This document shows, in pieces, positions 45,387-55,279 of a stretch of 64,000 nucleotides of DNA. The DNA is from Diadema setosum (Eukaryota; Echinodermata; Echinoidea; Diadematoida; Diadematidae), in assembly GCF_964275005.1 (NCBI RefSeq), contig NC_092685.1, forward strand, positions 13,005,571-13,069,570. The letters run 5' to 3'. The notes beneath the pieces are model-generated. The model was given only the letters and a program-made list of their open reading frames with translations. It did not search any database and was not told the DNA's origin. The stretch's first letter is position 1. Every line of letters starts with the position of its first letter. The position numbers and the translations under genes are program-made.

Positions 45387-46336
45387 TTCATGGTTTAAAA
45401 AAACAACTACCATGGCAGCCTAACAAGGCCGAATTGAGGTAGTTTACACAGTAATACAACATAACATAACGATATCACATAAAAATCGCTTATAAAAAAA
45501 AAAAAGCTTACATTACAGAACAGATATGATCATATGATAACATTGTAACATTACTTAATATTCATTTCACAACTCAATTTCCAAAGCATAGATATAACAT
45601 TAAAAAACCGTCAGACATTAAAACATTCATGTAATACAAATAAAAATGGATACAATTACACTCTCAACACAAACTCAACAATTTTACCCCTCACATACAG
45701 CATACACCTCCCTTTGGCAAAAACTTTGGCACATGCATCACATACTTTCATACACCCACACAAGCATACGCATCTATATACTCCGCATTGCATATCGTAA
45801 CCCAAATATTTTGCGTTTGGGTATTATGTAATCGATGCGTAAAAGAATACCATGGGAATCAAATCCAGGTTACAAGTTGATATTACTTTAAAAAAAGTAG
45901 CATTACGAAAGATTAAAACATCATGATATTTAAGCATGTTACTTGTTTCTCTACTCTTATACACTTTGTATCCAGCTAAAAACAGGGATGCTGCCTGCAG
46001 TGCATTCTAAAGTGACATGAATGCTACTTAAATTTTATTTTCTACATAACAAAATTTTTTTTTACAGTAGTAAACCACTAAAACTCACATATTCTTTCAG
46101 ATATGATCTTTAGATAAAATTTCTGTAGAGGAGTTATGCTTTGTTTACCACAGGAATCATATCTAGCTTACAAATTGAAATTACTTTAAAAAAGTGGCAT
46201 TACAAAAGATTAAAACATTACGATATTTAAGCATGTTACTTGTTTCTCTACTCTTATGAACTTTGTATCCAGCTAATAACTGCACTCTAAAATGACATGA
46301 TGGCTACTTAAATTTTATTTTTTACAGAACAACAGC
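45308..46336. repeat. Tandem duplication inside an ANCHR-like intron
   Basis: Copy 1 (45308-45357 plus 45849-46090) and copy 2 (46095-46370) share GGAGTTATGCTTTGTTTA, AAGATTAAAACAT and TTACTTGTTTCTCTACTCTT, and the region CGACTAAAACTCAC next to the splice donor. They differ by perhaps 10-15 percent. Copy 1 carries an insert of about 490 bp. Confidence 0.75.
45358..45848 (-). mobile_element. 5'-truncated LINE 3' fragment with (TAAA)n tail
   Basis: On the minus strand it ends GGCCTTGTTAGGCTGCCATG ... AACCATGAATAAATAAATAAA. This resembles the 3' end of the CR1-like LINE at 23640-27092 (GGCCTTGCGGCTTGAATGGG ... AATAAATAAATG). It interrupts copy 1 of the local duplication, and copy 2 shows the empty site. 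Confidence 0.7.
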
Positions 46337-46367
46337 TTTTTAAAAGTAGTGAACGACTAAAACTCAC

Positions 46368-46463
46368 ATCCTGGCTGCTTTTATTGCTATCTTTTGGTTT
46401 CCTCGTAGGCACATCAAAGCCATCAGCTGCTACATTGTCATCCAACTTGCTCTCCTCAAGGAG
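46368..46463 (-). CDS. ZFYVE19: ZFYVE19/ANCHR homologue, exon
   Basis: Acceptor GCACCCCCAG and donor GAT|GTGAGT bound exactly 32 codons, phase 0 at both ends: LLEESKLDD, then a polar stretch ending KSSQD. The preceding exon ends RLIRQ, so the joined RLIRQ-LLEESKLDD matches the ANCHR segment 'LxQLxEEAxLDE'. A long shadow frame continues upstream with a hydrophobic run; that is the pyrimidine-rich intron, not protein. Confidence 0.85.
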
Positions 46464-47307
46464 CTGGGGGTGCAGAAGTTTGGAGAAATATGACAATGCA
46501 ACACCAACGATTGAGAGTAATGCAAGACCAGACATCAAAACATTCAAACAACTATTTCATGGCATACTGATAGTGGAATCAAAATGCCAAAAAACTCCAC
46601 ATGCAAATACACGTACATTGCTTAATCCATTGACGACGAGTCCTGAGTATACTCGGGCAAGAGTATATGGGAAATGTGTGTTGTAGCAAAATCAATCCGT
46701 CCTCAACGGGTTAACAAAGTAATAGACACACAGATCACTCCATATAAAGCCATGTATATTCCATTTTTAGAAATGCACTGGGATGGATCTATTTTTCATT
46801 TTACATAAAATGAATATATCAAAATACCCTCCCCCTCCCCCCCCCCCCCCCCAAAAAAAAAAAAACAAGATAAAGGTGTCATTCATATGCTGATATTTAC
46901 TTAAGTGCAAGACATGGGAGGGGGGCATTTCATGAAGCATTTTGTCCGACAAAGTTGTCTGACAAATTTGCTTTAAGCCAATCAGATGCAAGGATTTCAG
47001 TAGCTTGTAACAGTTTGTCAGAAAAATATCCGACCAAAGCGCTTCATGAAATGCCCCCATGGTATTAGTCTCTTTTTTTTTTCTTTTTTCTTTTTTATTA
47101 TAGATACTGTTCACAAATCTCTAAGTCTTAAAATCTACACTTTCACACATTAATCATCATCAGTATTGACTTGATGTTGACTTACAATAATTAGTCCTGT
47201 GACATAGTATGCAGACAATCTTGTGTGAGAATTCCAATACTGATAACTGGTGAAGTGTATTAATTCAATTTTACAAGTAATTGATTCCCCCACAGGATGA
47301 TAGTTAC
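46464..47307 (-). other. Intron of the ANCHR-like gene
   Basis: 0.84 kb, GTAACT to CACCCCCAG. It holds a 149-bp MITE (46914-47062) and a C/A homopolymer pair near 46835-46865. Otherwise nothing seen. Confidence 0.75.
46914..47062. mobile_element. 149-bp MITE with GGGGGCATTTCATGAAGC ends
   Basis: GGGGGCATTTCATGAAGC at the left pairs with GCTTCATGAAATGCCCCC at the right. Inside, TTTGTCCGACAAAG and TTGTCAGAAAAATATCCGAC also form partial pairs. Confidence 0.85.
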
Positions 47308-47369
47308 CTGTCTAATGAGCCTTTGTGAGGCTTGCTCTTCATCCTCATCATCCATCAAGCCAATATCAT
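47308..47369 (-). CDS. ZFYVE19: ZFYVE19/ANCHR homologue, short acidic exon
   Basis: This 62-base exon (acceptor GTTTGCCAG, donor CAG|GTAACT) starts with two bases that complete Tyr and encodes DIGLMDDEDEEQASQRLIRQ, ending in phase 0. It links the coiled-coil exon to LLEESKLDD in frame. No longer open frame marks it. Confidence 0.8.
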
Positions 47370-48347
47370 CTGGCAAACAGAATGGATGGAAACAGTATTG
47401 GATATTCATGATGATTTGTCATTGACGTTGTCATGGAGACCATCACAGATGATGACAGGAAGGCTGTCACCACACTGTCATAGAGCTTGTCATGGACGTT
47501 ACCATAAGAGACACTCAAGACATTGCCGTGGAGGAGTTATTCGTATCATAAGGTTGCCTCTCCAAACTCACTCCAACACAGGGGATGCAATATTCGATTG
47601 ATGCTCCCATTGTATATATTTTCAACACTTCTATGTTCCTTGTAACTTACGTCATTTTCACATTGACAGTAAATGCACACATCATGTAGTCACTACATGC
47701 CTTGCACAAGTCAATGACAGTTACAAATGTGTACAAAATGGCAACGGAATATATCAAAATTTTATGTGACAAGAACTAACCAAACATACAAAGTATTTCT
47801 CTTCTGGCACTGATTGAGTCTAACAAACTATGTACATTGGGGCAGAGGATAACGAAGACGTTCCAGAAGACTTTCCCATTACTTTTTTACATCAGAGATT
47901 CAAATTCACAAACATTTGACCGGCCAGTCTAATACTTTTAACACTGCCCCTCACTATACTTTATGAGATATCATCCTCTGTTGGTCAACCTCGCACAGAA
48001 AGAGAAAGTGTCTCACAGAGCAGCAAAACATGACGCAATAATAAATGACCATTCTAGATGACATTTACAATCCCGACTATATAATCACTAATATAAAGCA
48101 TTTACTCTACACCAAGATTGCCACCATAAAAAATAAAAATGCATGCTTGTAAAGATAATCAAAATATTTTCACAATTTGTCAATCCATAGAATTGAATGA
48201 AAGTATCGGTAGATGAATTGTGACTTATCGTCCTACTGTTAGTTTCACAGATTCTTTTTAATAGACCAATGCAACAAAGAAAGGAGGAAAATGAGGGGAA
48301 GAAGAATCCCCCAGAGGACTATAGGCCAAGGAGGCCAGAGGACTCAC
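47370..48347 (-). other. Intron of the ANCHR-like gene
   Basis: 0.98 kb, GTGAGT to TTTGCCAG. I see no repeat, element or exon in it apart from CATGGA/TGTCAT-rich sequence at 47415-47540. Confidence 0.7.
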
Positions 48348-48608
48348 AAGTGGCTTCAGATGATTTGGTGGATGACGGGTCTCGCTGCTGGAGCTGTGCG
48401 AGTCTGTCGGAGATTGCTGCATCCTTCTTGGCACTCTCCTCCTCCTGAGCAATCTCCATCCTTGCCTCCTCCATCAGTTTCTTGGCCTCCTCCGCAAGTC
48501 TCTTGGCGTTCTCCTCTGGATCTCTCTGCTCACCTCCTCCTCCTCCTCCTCCTCCTCCTGTCGCCTCATCAGCTCCATTTGCAGGCTGTGACCTTGGTTC
48601 TGAATTGT
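48348..48608 (-). CDS. ZFYVE19: ZFYVE19/ANCHR homologue, poly-Gly, coiled-coil and MIM1-like exon
   Basis: A 261-base exon (acceptor AATCACTAG, donor ACTT|GTGAGT; enters after one base of a codon and leaves after one base). It encodes a polar start, a nine-Gly run, then EENAKRLAEEAKKLMEEARM, a predicted Glu/Lys-rich coiled coil. It then has AAISDRLAQLQQRDP, which fits the MIT-interacting motif type (D/E-xxx-RLxxL) that ANCHR uses to bind VPS4. The poly-Gly is coded by a (CCT/CTC)n run (48533-48560), a likely length-variable site. Confidence 0.88.
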
Positions 48609-50631
48609 CTAGTGATTGGTCATGAACACACATATTCACAGATTCTCAGAACGAGTTGATAAAAAAAAAAAAATCTAAAATCTTTCATACTTGCACTGAT
48701 TCAAAACTCAAAGCCAAACCTGCCTCTCATCTGCATGCAAAACGGCACAATTCCTTCAGGCTTCAAGAGACAGTCCTGACTATAAGGACTACTAGTATAC
48801 ATCTATGATGGTACATCACATCGAGCAGGAAAACAAAATCCAGCAAAACAAAGAGACTAGCCTAGATCAAACTGTCAACCACCTTTCCTCTGTCATCATA
48901 CAATGGTTTGCAGCAAGTAACAAAGCTCTTGGTTTTACATGTGGTTCTGGGAATGACTCAGTGTAATATGCAATGAGTTTGTATGCATTAAAGGGATCGT
49001 ATAGTTTTGGTTGAGACCTAATTTCAGGTTTCTAACATTTCTCGGTGAGATAATGAGAAACCTCTTATGAAATATGAAAGAGAATGTAATTCTATGAGGA
49101 ATTCAACGTTTATTTGATGAAAATTGGTTTTGAAATGGCTGAGATATCAAAAAAAGGGTGATTTTGATAAAGTGTGGGACCCACACTTTATTACGATCGC
49201 TTTGTTTTACTATGTTTTTCGATGTTTCAGTCTTTCCAAACCCGATTTTCATCAAATAAACTTTGAATTCCTCTTAAAATGGTATGCTCTGTACTATATC
49301 ATAAGTGTTTTCTTGGTATCTCGTAAAAAGTTAAAAGCCCAATTCTCATCTCCACCAATACTGTAACATCCCTTTAAGGGGGTGGGTGCAGAAAACACCC
49401 TGAAGAAAGAGAGGAATATAAACAAATTATCTAATTCATGCAATTCAAAAATTTTAAGACCTTAAAGAGTCATAACTGGAAGAAACATAATCACATTATA
49501 TATGATTTGTTTTTATTTGGAAGAGTAAAGAAACATTTATACTAGTATTCACTGATGATCATCAGTATACTTTGTTGAACAACTTTATTTTGCCTCCTAC
49601 ATTATTGCTCATTCTACAGGCAAAAAAAAAAAAAAAAATATATATATATATCTTGACAAACACCTATAAGATGTTTCTTCATATACATTCTATCATAACA
49701 GAGATACCAGACACTTGAATCAATATTAGTTATGCATTTAATAACATTGGACAAAAGACATTTATGCTGCTCCAGCTTGGTGAATATGATGTCCTTGTCT
49801 GGCATGTCATGTTTAATTGTTTGCTTTCTTGTTTTTTGCAACTACATTTTGAGATAACTCTGCAATAATCCATTCACCTTCCAAGGCTGGCAAGTGCATT
49901 TCATCATGCGTTTGGCAAACATTCAAAACATAAAACAGACATCTGTTACTATCTCCCCTTTGAGCCATGGCTCTGAGCCACGGAATGTTTAAAAGCTGTA
50001 AGGACATCAAACTTAAAGGAAGTTTACCAATAAAGTTTCAGGTTTACCAATAAATTTCAATCAATGAGGGCAAACATGGCATGATAATGACATTTTCAAC
50101 CTCGTCAGACTTGTAATAAAAAGAAAATCTAACCCCTCTGATGCAGGCTTCACACTGTCCCAGATTTGAGCAAAGATGGACACACAATAAAAGTAATGTT
50201 CCAAATTCAGCTCTTATAAACATAACATATAAATACATAATACGTAAACAGTGGGTCATTCATGAGGGCATCTTGAGCCATTGTATGACCGCAGGTGGAG
50301 TTTTTCGGGCTCCAACAGCAACTTCGTGAGTGACAGCAAAATCTTAGTGTAGCCACTGCGTGTTTTTGTTTTTTTTTTCTTGTGCCCTCTGGGTAAACTT
50401 CCTAATAAAGATTCAAATCTTTGTGTAGCCTTTGTGTGTGGTGCAGATGCCATCATGCGACCTTCTGTGCTTGCTTCGGTTGCTGACTGGCTTTTGACCA
50501 TGTTAATGGGGCCAACTTTGTATGAAATTGAAAAGTTCATGTTCATATTGCCATGTTGCATCAACTTTGGGACAGTGTGATACTACCCTAAAAAAAAAAA
50601 ATAAAAAAGGACAAGAAGCCCTGCATCCTAC
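48609..50631 (-). other. Intron of the ANCHR-like gene
   Basis: 2.0 kb, GTAGGA to TCACTAG. It holds a family A MITE (48988-49377). Nothing recognised in 49380-50630 beyond A- and T-runs. Confidence 0.7.
48988..49377. mobile_element. Foldback MITE, family A (copy 3)
   Basis: Starts TTAAAGGGATCGTATAG and ends CTGTAACATCCCTTTAA. Interior arms GATGAAAATTGGTTTTGAAA and CCCGATTTTCATCAAATAAA are complementary. About the same length as the copy at 29561. Confidence 0.85.
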
Positions 50632-50760
50632 CAGGGTGACCTCCAAGTAGCTTCTTGGCATCTTCACTCAGCTGTTGCAACTCCTCCTGGGATGGGATGA
50701 GGGGATCCTGTGACAGGTGGGAGTGACCCGGATGTTGGGAGTGAGATGACGTCATGGGCC
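50632..50760 (-). CDS. ZFYVE19: ZFYVE19/ANCHR homologue, most upstream exon in the window
   Basis: Acceptor ATCTGTCCAG and donor CCTG|GTAGGA bound 129 bases: two bases finish a codon, then 42 codons (PMTSSHSQHPGHS ... SQEELQQLSEDAKKLLGGHP) and one base. SQEELQQLSEDAKKLL fits the first helical MIM-like segment of ANCHR. Because it begins inside a codon, more exons must lie upstream, among them the FYVE finger. None could be found up to 64000. The internal ATG (PMTSS) could start a shorter isoform, but nothing shows this. Confidence 0.8.
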
Positions 50761-50883
50761 CTGGACAGATGTTGACGACGAGGTTGCAGGCGAAAGAATA
50801 CATATGAAATTGTGAGACTGTGGCTGAACATCATAATACCAATTAAGTGAAAACACACAACCACGCAGAGTGGATAAGAGCGT

Positions 50884-51251
50884 GGTTGAGTGGATAAGAG
50901 CGCTGGTCTGTGAACGACATGAGCGTGGTATGGTTCGTGGGTTCGAGCCCATGCCAAGCCCGACACGTTTGCCCTTCAGCAAGGCACTTTATCCACATTG
51001 CTGCTCTCCACCCAGGAGTATAAATGGGTACCCGGTAGGATGAGAAAGCTTATGTTGGTTGATAAGCATGTGCGCGCCTGTAAAAATGGCTGCGACTGGC
51101 TGGAATGCTCCCCAGGGAGTGGAGAATGAGCACTCTTAGTGCTGGTTGATAATGTATCCAGTGACCGGGGTAATGATAGTCTGTAAAGCGCATTGAAACC
51201 CTGAAGTGTGTGAAATGCGCTATATAAAAACCAGCTATTATTATTATTATA
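50884..51251 (+). mobile_element. tRNA-derived SINE (family 2)
   Basis: The head has an A box TGGTTGAGTGGA and B box GGTTCGAGCCC (about 50941). The body contains CAAGGCACTTTATCCAC and AAAGCGCATTGAAACCC, then a tail GCGCTATATAAAAACCAGC with ATT repeats. The 15-mer GAGTGGATAAGAGCG occurs just before the head as well, possibly part of a target duplication or a slipped copy. It lies about 120 bases from the ANCHR acceptor, in the opposite orientation. Confidence 0.85.
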
Positions 51252-51524
51252 GAAATTGGAGTAATTCTAACAAGTGAATCGCCTTTACATTAGTAGTGAA
51301 AACCACTGCTATGAGTAAAACTCTTCAAAATGCTAATTGTTTTTTAGCTGTAACAATGGCAACAACCTGTTAATTTCTTTTGTTTTAATGTGACATTCCA
51401 CTCTGTGTGCATATTGTCTTGAATGAATATTGTACAACTGCACCAACAGAATAGTAGGAACTTTATCAGTATTGGACAAAATATAACGAAGTTAAGGAAT
51501 ATGGAACGCCATTAAGGAAACAAT

Positions 51525-51990
51525 ACAAAATTCATTTCACTCCAGCCAATATTCATTTCACTTTTAACAAATACATTTCACTCACAAACATTGATTTTAC
51601 TTTTTATAAAAATACATTTCACTTTTCACAAAAATACATTTCACTTTTACATACAGATTCATTTCACTTTTCACAAAAATACATTTCACTTTTACATAAA
51701 GATTCATTTCACTTTTCACAAAAATACATTTCACTTTTAAACACAAATTCATTTCACTCTTCACAAAAATACATTTCACTTTTACATAAAGATTCATTTC
51801 ACTTTTACATAAAGATTCATTTCACTTTTACATAAAGATTCATTTCACTTTTCACAAAAATACATTTCACTTTTAAATACTTAAATTCATTTCACTCTTC
51901 ACAAAAATACATTTCACTTTGGCGTACCATATCACTCAGACGAAACCATTTCACTGCGCTAAAACCATTTCACTCTGATAAAACCATTTC
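51525..51990. repeat. 'CATTTCACTTTT' minisatellite
   Basis: More than 20 copies of an 18-22 bp unit (ATTTCACTTTTCACAAAAAT / TTCATTTCACTTTTACATAA), often alternating as a dimer. The outer copies are diverged. The repeating NLYVKVKCIFVKSEM-type frame on the minus strand is an artefact. Confidence 0.9.
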
Positions 51991-52024
51991 ACTCCGATAA
52001 AAAAAAAATACGTTCCTCTTTTTT

Positions 52025-52440
52025 CCCGGCCAAAAGGTGGCGCCAGTCTGAGAGGAGTCACAGTGCCATGGCACTTAGCACTGAGCTGAGGTGAGTGGCA
52101 GGCCAGCTGGCCGGCTGGCTATGCAGTACAGTTGTACCTAGATTTAGCGCGCTACGCTGGCGCGGAAGCGACGCGAGGCGAGCTAGCAGTCGACGGTCCT
52201 CGCCTCGGCCTCACTCACTAATATGCACGCTCGTGCCGTTACATGCATACTACATCGAGAATTGAATCTACGCCTGCCTGAACCAAGCTGAAGCCAGCGC
52301 CCAAACTCAGCGCCCAAACTGTGCTCTCGATACCTACTGTTATCGATACTAGGCCTCCGCGGCGATACCATTTGGAGTCCAAACTCGCCCTGTAACCACA
52401 GAACTTCTATGGTCACGACCTCTACGGCACAAAACCACCA
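52025..52440. other. GC- and CpG-rich patch
   Basis: Much richer in GC and CpG than its surroundings (for example GCGCGCTACGCTGGCGCGG). It might be a promoter or first-exon region. It includes CAGCGCCCAAACTCAGCGCC (about 52297), which is the satellite's GAGTTTGGGCGCTGGG key word in inverted orientation, so part of it may be satellite-related. No exon with splice sites could be assigned. Confidence 0.4.
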
Positions 52441-52866
52441 CGTTCTCGTTCCCCTCCTCTTCGGACGTCTGTCACGGTTTTTTTTTTTTTTTTTTTCACG
52501 GAAGCGATTGGAGGTTATTTAGTAAGGTTTCGAACCAATTAACGGGGTCACATTTTCCAAGTATATTTCATGACAAATACAAGAAGGGTATTTCTGACAA
52601 TAAGTTATTAAAACTATAGAAAACATGAATAGTCGGTGACGACAAAGTTTCAACGAAATGTTTAAATGAAATCAGGTTATTTTCGCCCATATATCGATAC
52701 CTATTTTTTTTTTTTTTTTTTTGTAAGATGATTTTTGTCAAAAGTTTGTGAAGATTGAGCAAAATATGAAGAGTCGGCTGCCATTCAAAGGTTTAAAGGG
52801 AATTAATAAGATAAATTTGGGTATTTTCTGCCTTTATTTATTCTTTCCCTTTTAAAAAAGAAAAAG

Positions 52867-52867
<1 letters not shown>

Positions 52868-52917
<50 letters not shown>

Positions 52918-52935
52918 ATGTATATATATATATGC
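52868..52935. repeat. (TA)n microsatellite inside an edge monomer
   Basis: TA repeats placed where other monomers read AAACAAATATATCTTCTGAT, so an expansion of that ATATAT core is likely. Confidence 0.85.
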
Positions 52936-55279
52936 ATGATAATCTGATACGAAGTGGCCGCCCCTAGTTTAATCAGAAATACTTGAAAGATGATTTTGGC
53001 AAAAATTTCTAAAGATCGGCGGCCATTCAAAGTCAGAAAACAGTTTTGGCACTGAGACAAATTTTTAGTGTGGCGTACTGATATATTCGGTCTGGATAGT
53101 TGCTAAATAGGATGACTTCTCTACCCTTTTCGAGTGCTACATTTCTTTAAATCATGAAAGTCTTTGATACAGATACAATGTTCGCTCTGTACTTAGTGAC
53201 AAATTCACGACACGTGTTTTTGATAAAATTTAGATGAAATCAAAGGAAGCACAGATAATAAACGCCCGTTTAAAGCAAATAATCAGATGAAATTTTGGTA
53301 TTCTGTGCCTTTGTTCAATATTTCCCTTTCAAGAAAGTCAAATGAAATAGTAAATGTCAGCGCCCGGTTGAAGGGAATAATGAGATGAAATTAAGGCATT
53401 TTCGGCCTTTGTTTAATCTTTCCCTTTAAACAAATATATTTCTTGATATGATACAACGCACCCACCCCTAGGTTGATTAGAAATACCTTAAATATGCGGG
53501 TCGGGGGCCATTCAAAGTAAAAAATGAGTTTGGGCGCTGGGACTGAAAGTTTCGTATATTGGGTCTAGGTATACTCGCTGAAAACAAGTATGACGTCTTT
53601 CAACTATCGAGTAATATATTCCTTTAAATCATAAAAGTTGTTGATACAGATAACATGTTGAACTCTTTACTTCATTTCATATTCATCAGACATGTTTCTG
53701 ATGATCTTTGGTTGAAGTCAAATGAGGTGTAAATAGTCACCACTCGTTTAAATGGAATAACCAGCTTAAATTGGGGCATTTTGTGCATTTGCTTAGCCTT
53801 TCCCTCTAAACAAATATATTTTTTAATCTGTTACCACGCGTCCACCCCTAATTCGATTGGAAATAGTTCAAAGATAGTTTTGGTAAAAATTTGTAAAGAT
53901 TGCCAAAAATACGAAGAGTCGGCGGCCATTCAAAGTCAGAAATGAGTTTGGGCGCTGGGACTGAAAGGGGTGCATACTGGGTCTGGATATAATCACTGAA
54001 ATCTGCAATGACTTCATCACCCTATCGAGTGATATATTCCTTTAAATCATGAAAAGTCGTTAATACAGATATCATGTTTACTTTGTATTTCATGACAAAT
54101 TTACGGCACGTGTTTCTGTTGATCTTTCGTTTAAGTTTAATGAAACATTAAAAGTCAGCACCCGTTTAAATGAAATAATCAGATGAAATTTTGACCTTTT
54201 TCGGCCTTTATTTAATCTTTCCCTTTAAACAAATACATCTTCTAATCTGATACCACGTGTCCACCCCCAATTCGATCAGATGCAGTTCAAAGATGGTTTT
54301 GGCAAAAATTTGTAAAGGTTGCCGAAAATATGAAGGGTCGGCGGCCATTCAAATTCAGAAATGAGTTTGGGCGCTGGGGCTAAAACGGGTGCATACTGGG
54401 TCCGGATATGGTTACTAAAATCTGCAATGACTTCTTTACCCTATCGAGTGATATATTCCTTTAAATCATGAAAAGTCGTTAATACAGATATCATGTTTAC
54501 TCTCTATTTCAGGACAAATTTGCGACACGTGCTCCTCATGATCTTTGGTTGAAGTCAAACGAAACATTAATAGTCAGCGCCCGGTTAAAGGGAATAATCA
54601 GATGAAATTTGGGCATTTTCGGCCTTTGTTTAATCTTTCCCTTTAAACAAATATATCTTCTGATCAGATACCGCGTGTCCACCCCTAATTCGATCGGAGG
54701 TAGTTCAAAGATGGTTTTACTAAAGATTTGTAACGCTTGCCGAAAATATGAAGGGTCGGTGGCCATTCAAAGTCATAAATGAGTTTGGGCGCTGGGAATG
54801 AAACGGGTGCATAATGGGTCTGGGTATAGTCGCTGAAACCTGAAATTACTTTTTTACCTCATCGAGTGATATATTCCTTTAAATCATGAAAAGTTGTTAA
54901 TACAGATATCATGTTTACTCTCTTTGTCGTGACAAATTGACAACACAAGTTTCTGGTGACCTTTCGTTGAAGTCAAATGTAATATTAATAGTAAGCACCC
55001 GGTAAAAGGGAATCATCAGTAGAAATTTGGGCATTTCGGACCTTTGCTTAATCTTTCCCTTTAAACAAATATATCTCCTGATCTGATACCACGCGTCCAC
55101 CCCTAATTCGCTTGGAAATAGTTTAAAGATAGTTTTGGCAATAACTTGTAGAGGTTGCCGAAAATATGAAGAGTCGGCGGCCATTCTAAGTCAGAAATGA
55201 GTTTGGGCGCTGGGACTGAAAGGGGTGCATACTGGGTCTGGATATAGTCACTGAAATCTGCAATATCTTCATCACCCTA

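Larger units (their letters stand above)
45077..46367 (-). other. Intron of the ANCHR-like gene with a tandem duplication
   Basis: A 1.3-kb intron, GTGAGT to GCTACAG. Almost all of it is two copies of one segment, one of them holding a LINE 3' fragment. Confidence 0.8.
50761..52559 (-). other. Upstream flank of the ANCHR-like exon, probably intron
   Basis: It holds a SINE (50884-51251), an ATTTCACTTTT minisatellite (51525-51990) and a GC- and CpG-rich patch (52025-52440). I searched for Cys-rich FYVE coding sequence on the minus strand and saw none. Confidence 0.55.

Noticed and set aside
50884-50960. tRNA gene on the plus strand
   Set aside because: Same reason; the head continues into a SINE body with an ATT-type tail.
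52183-52416. 78-codon minus-strand frame in the CpG-rich patch
   Set aside because: No family motif, no splice sites that fit the ANCHR phase, and part of it overlaps an inverted satellite trace.
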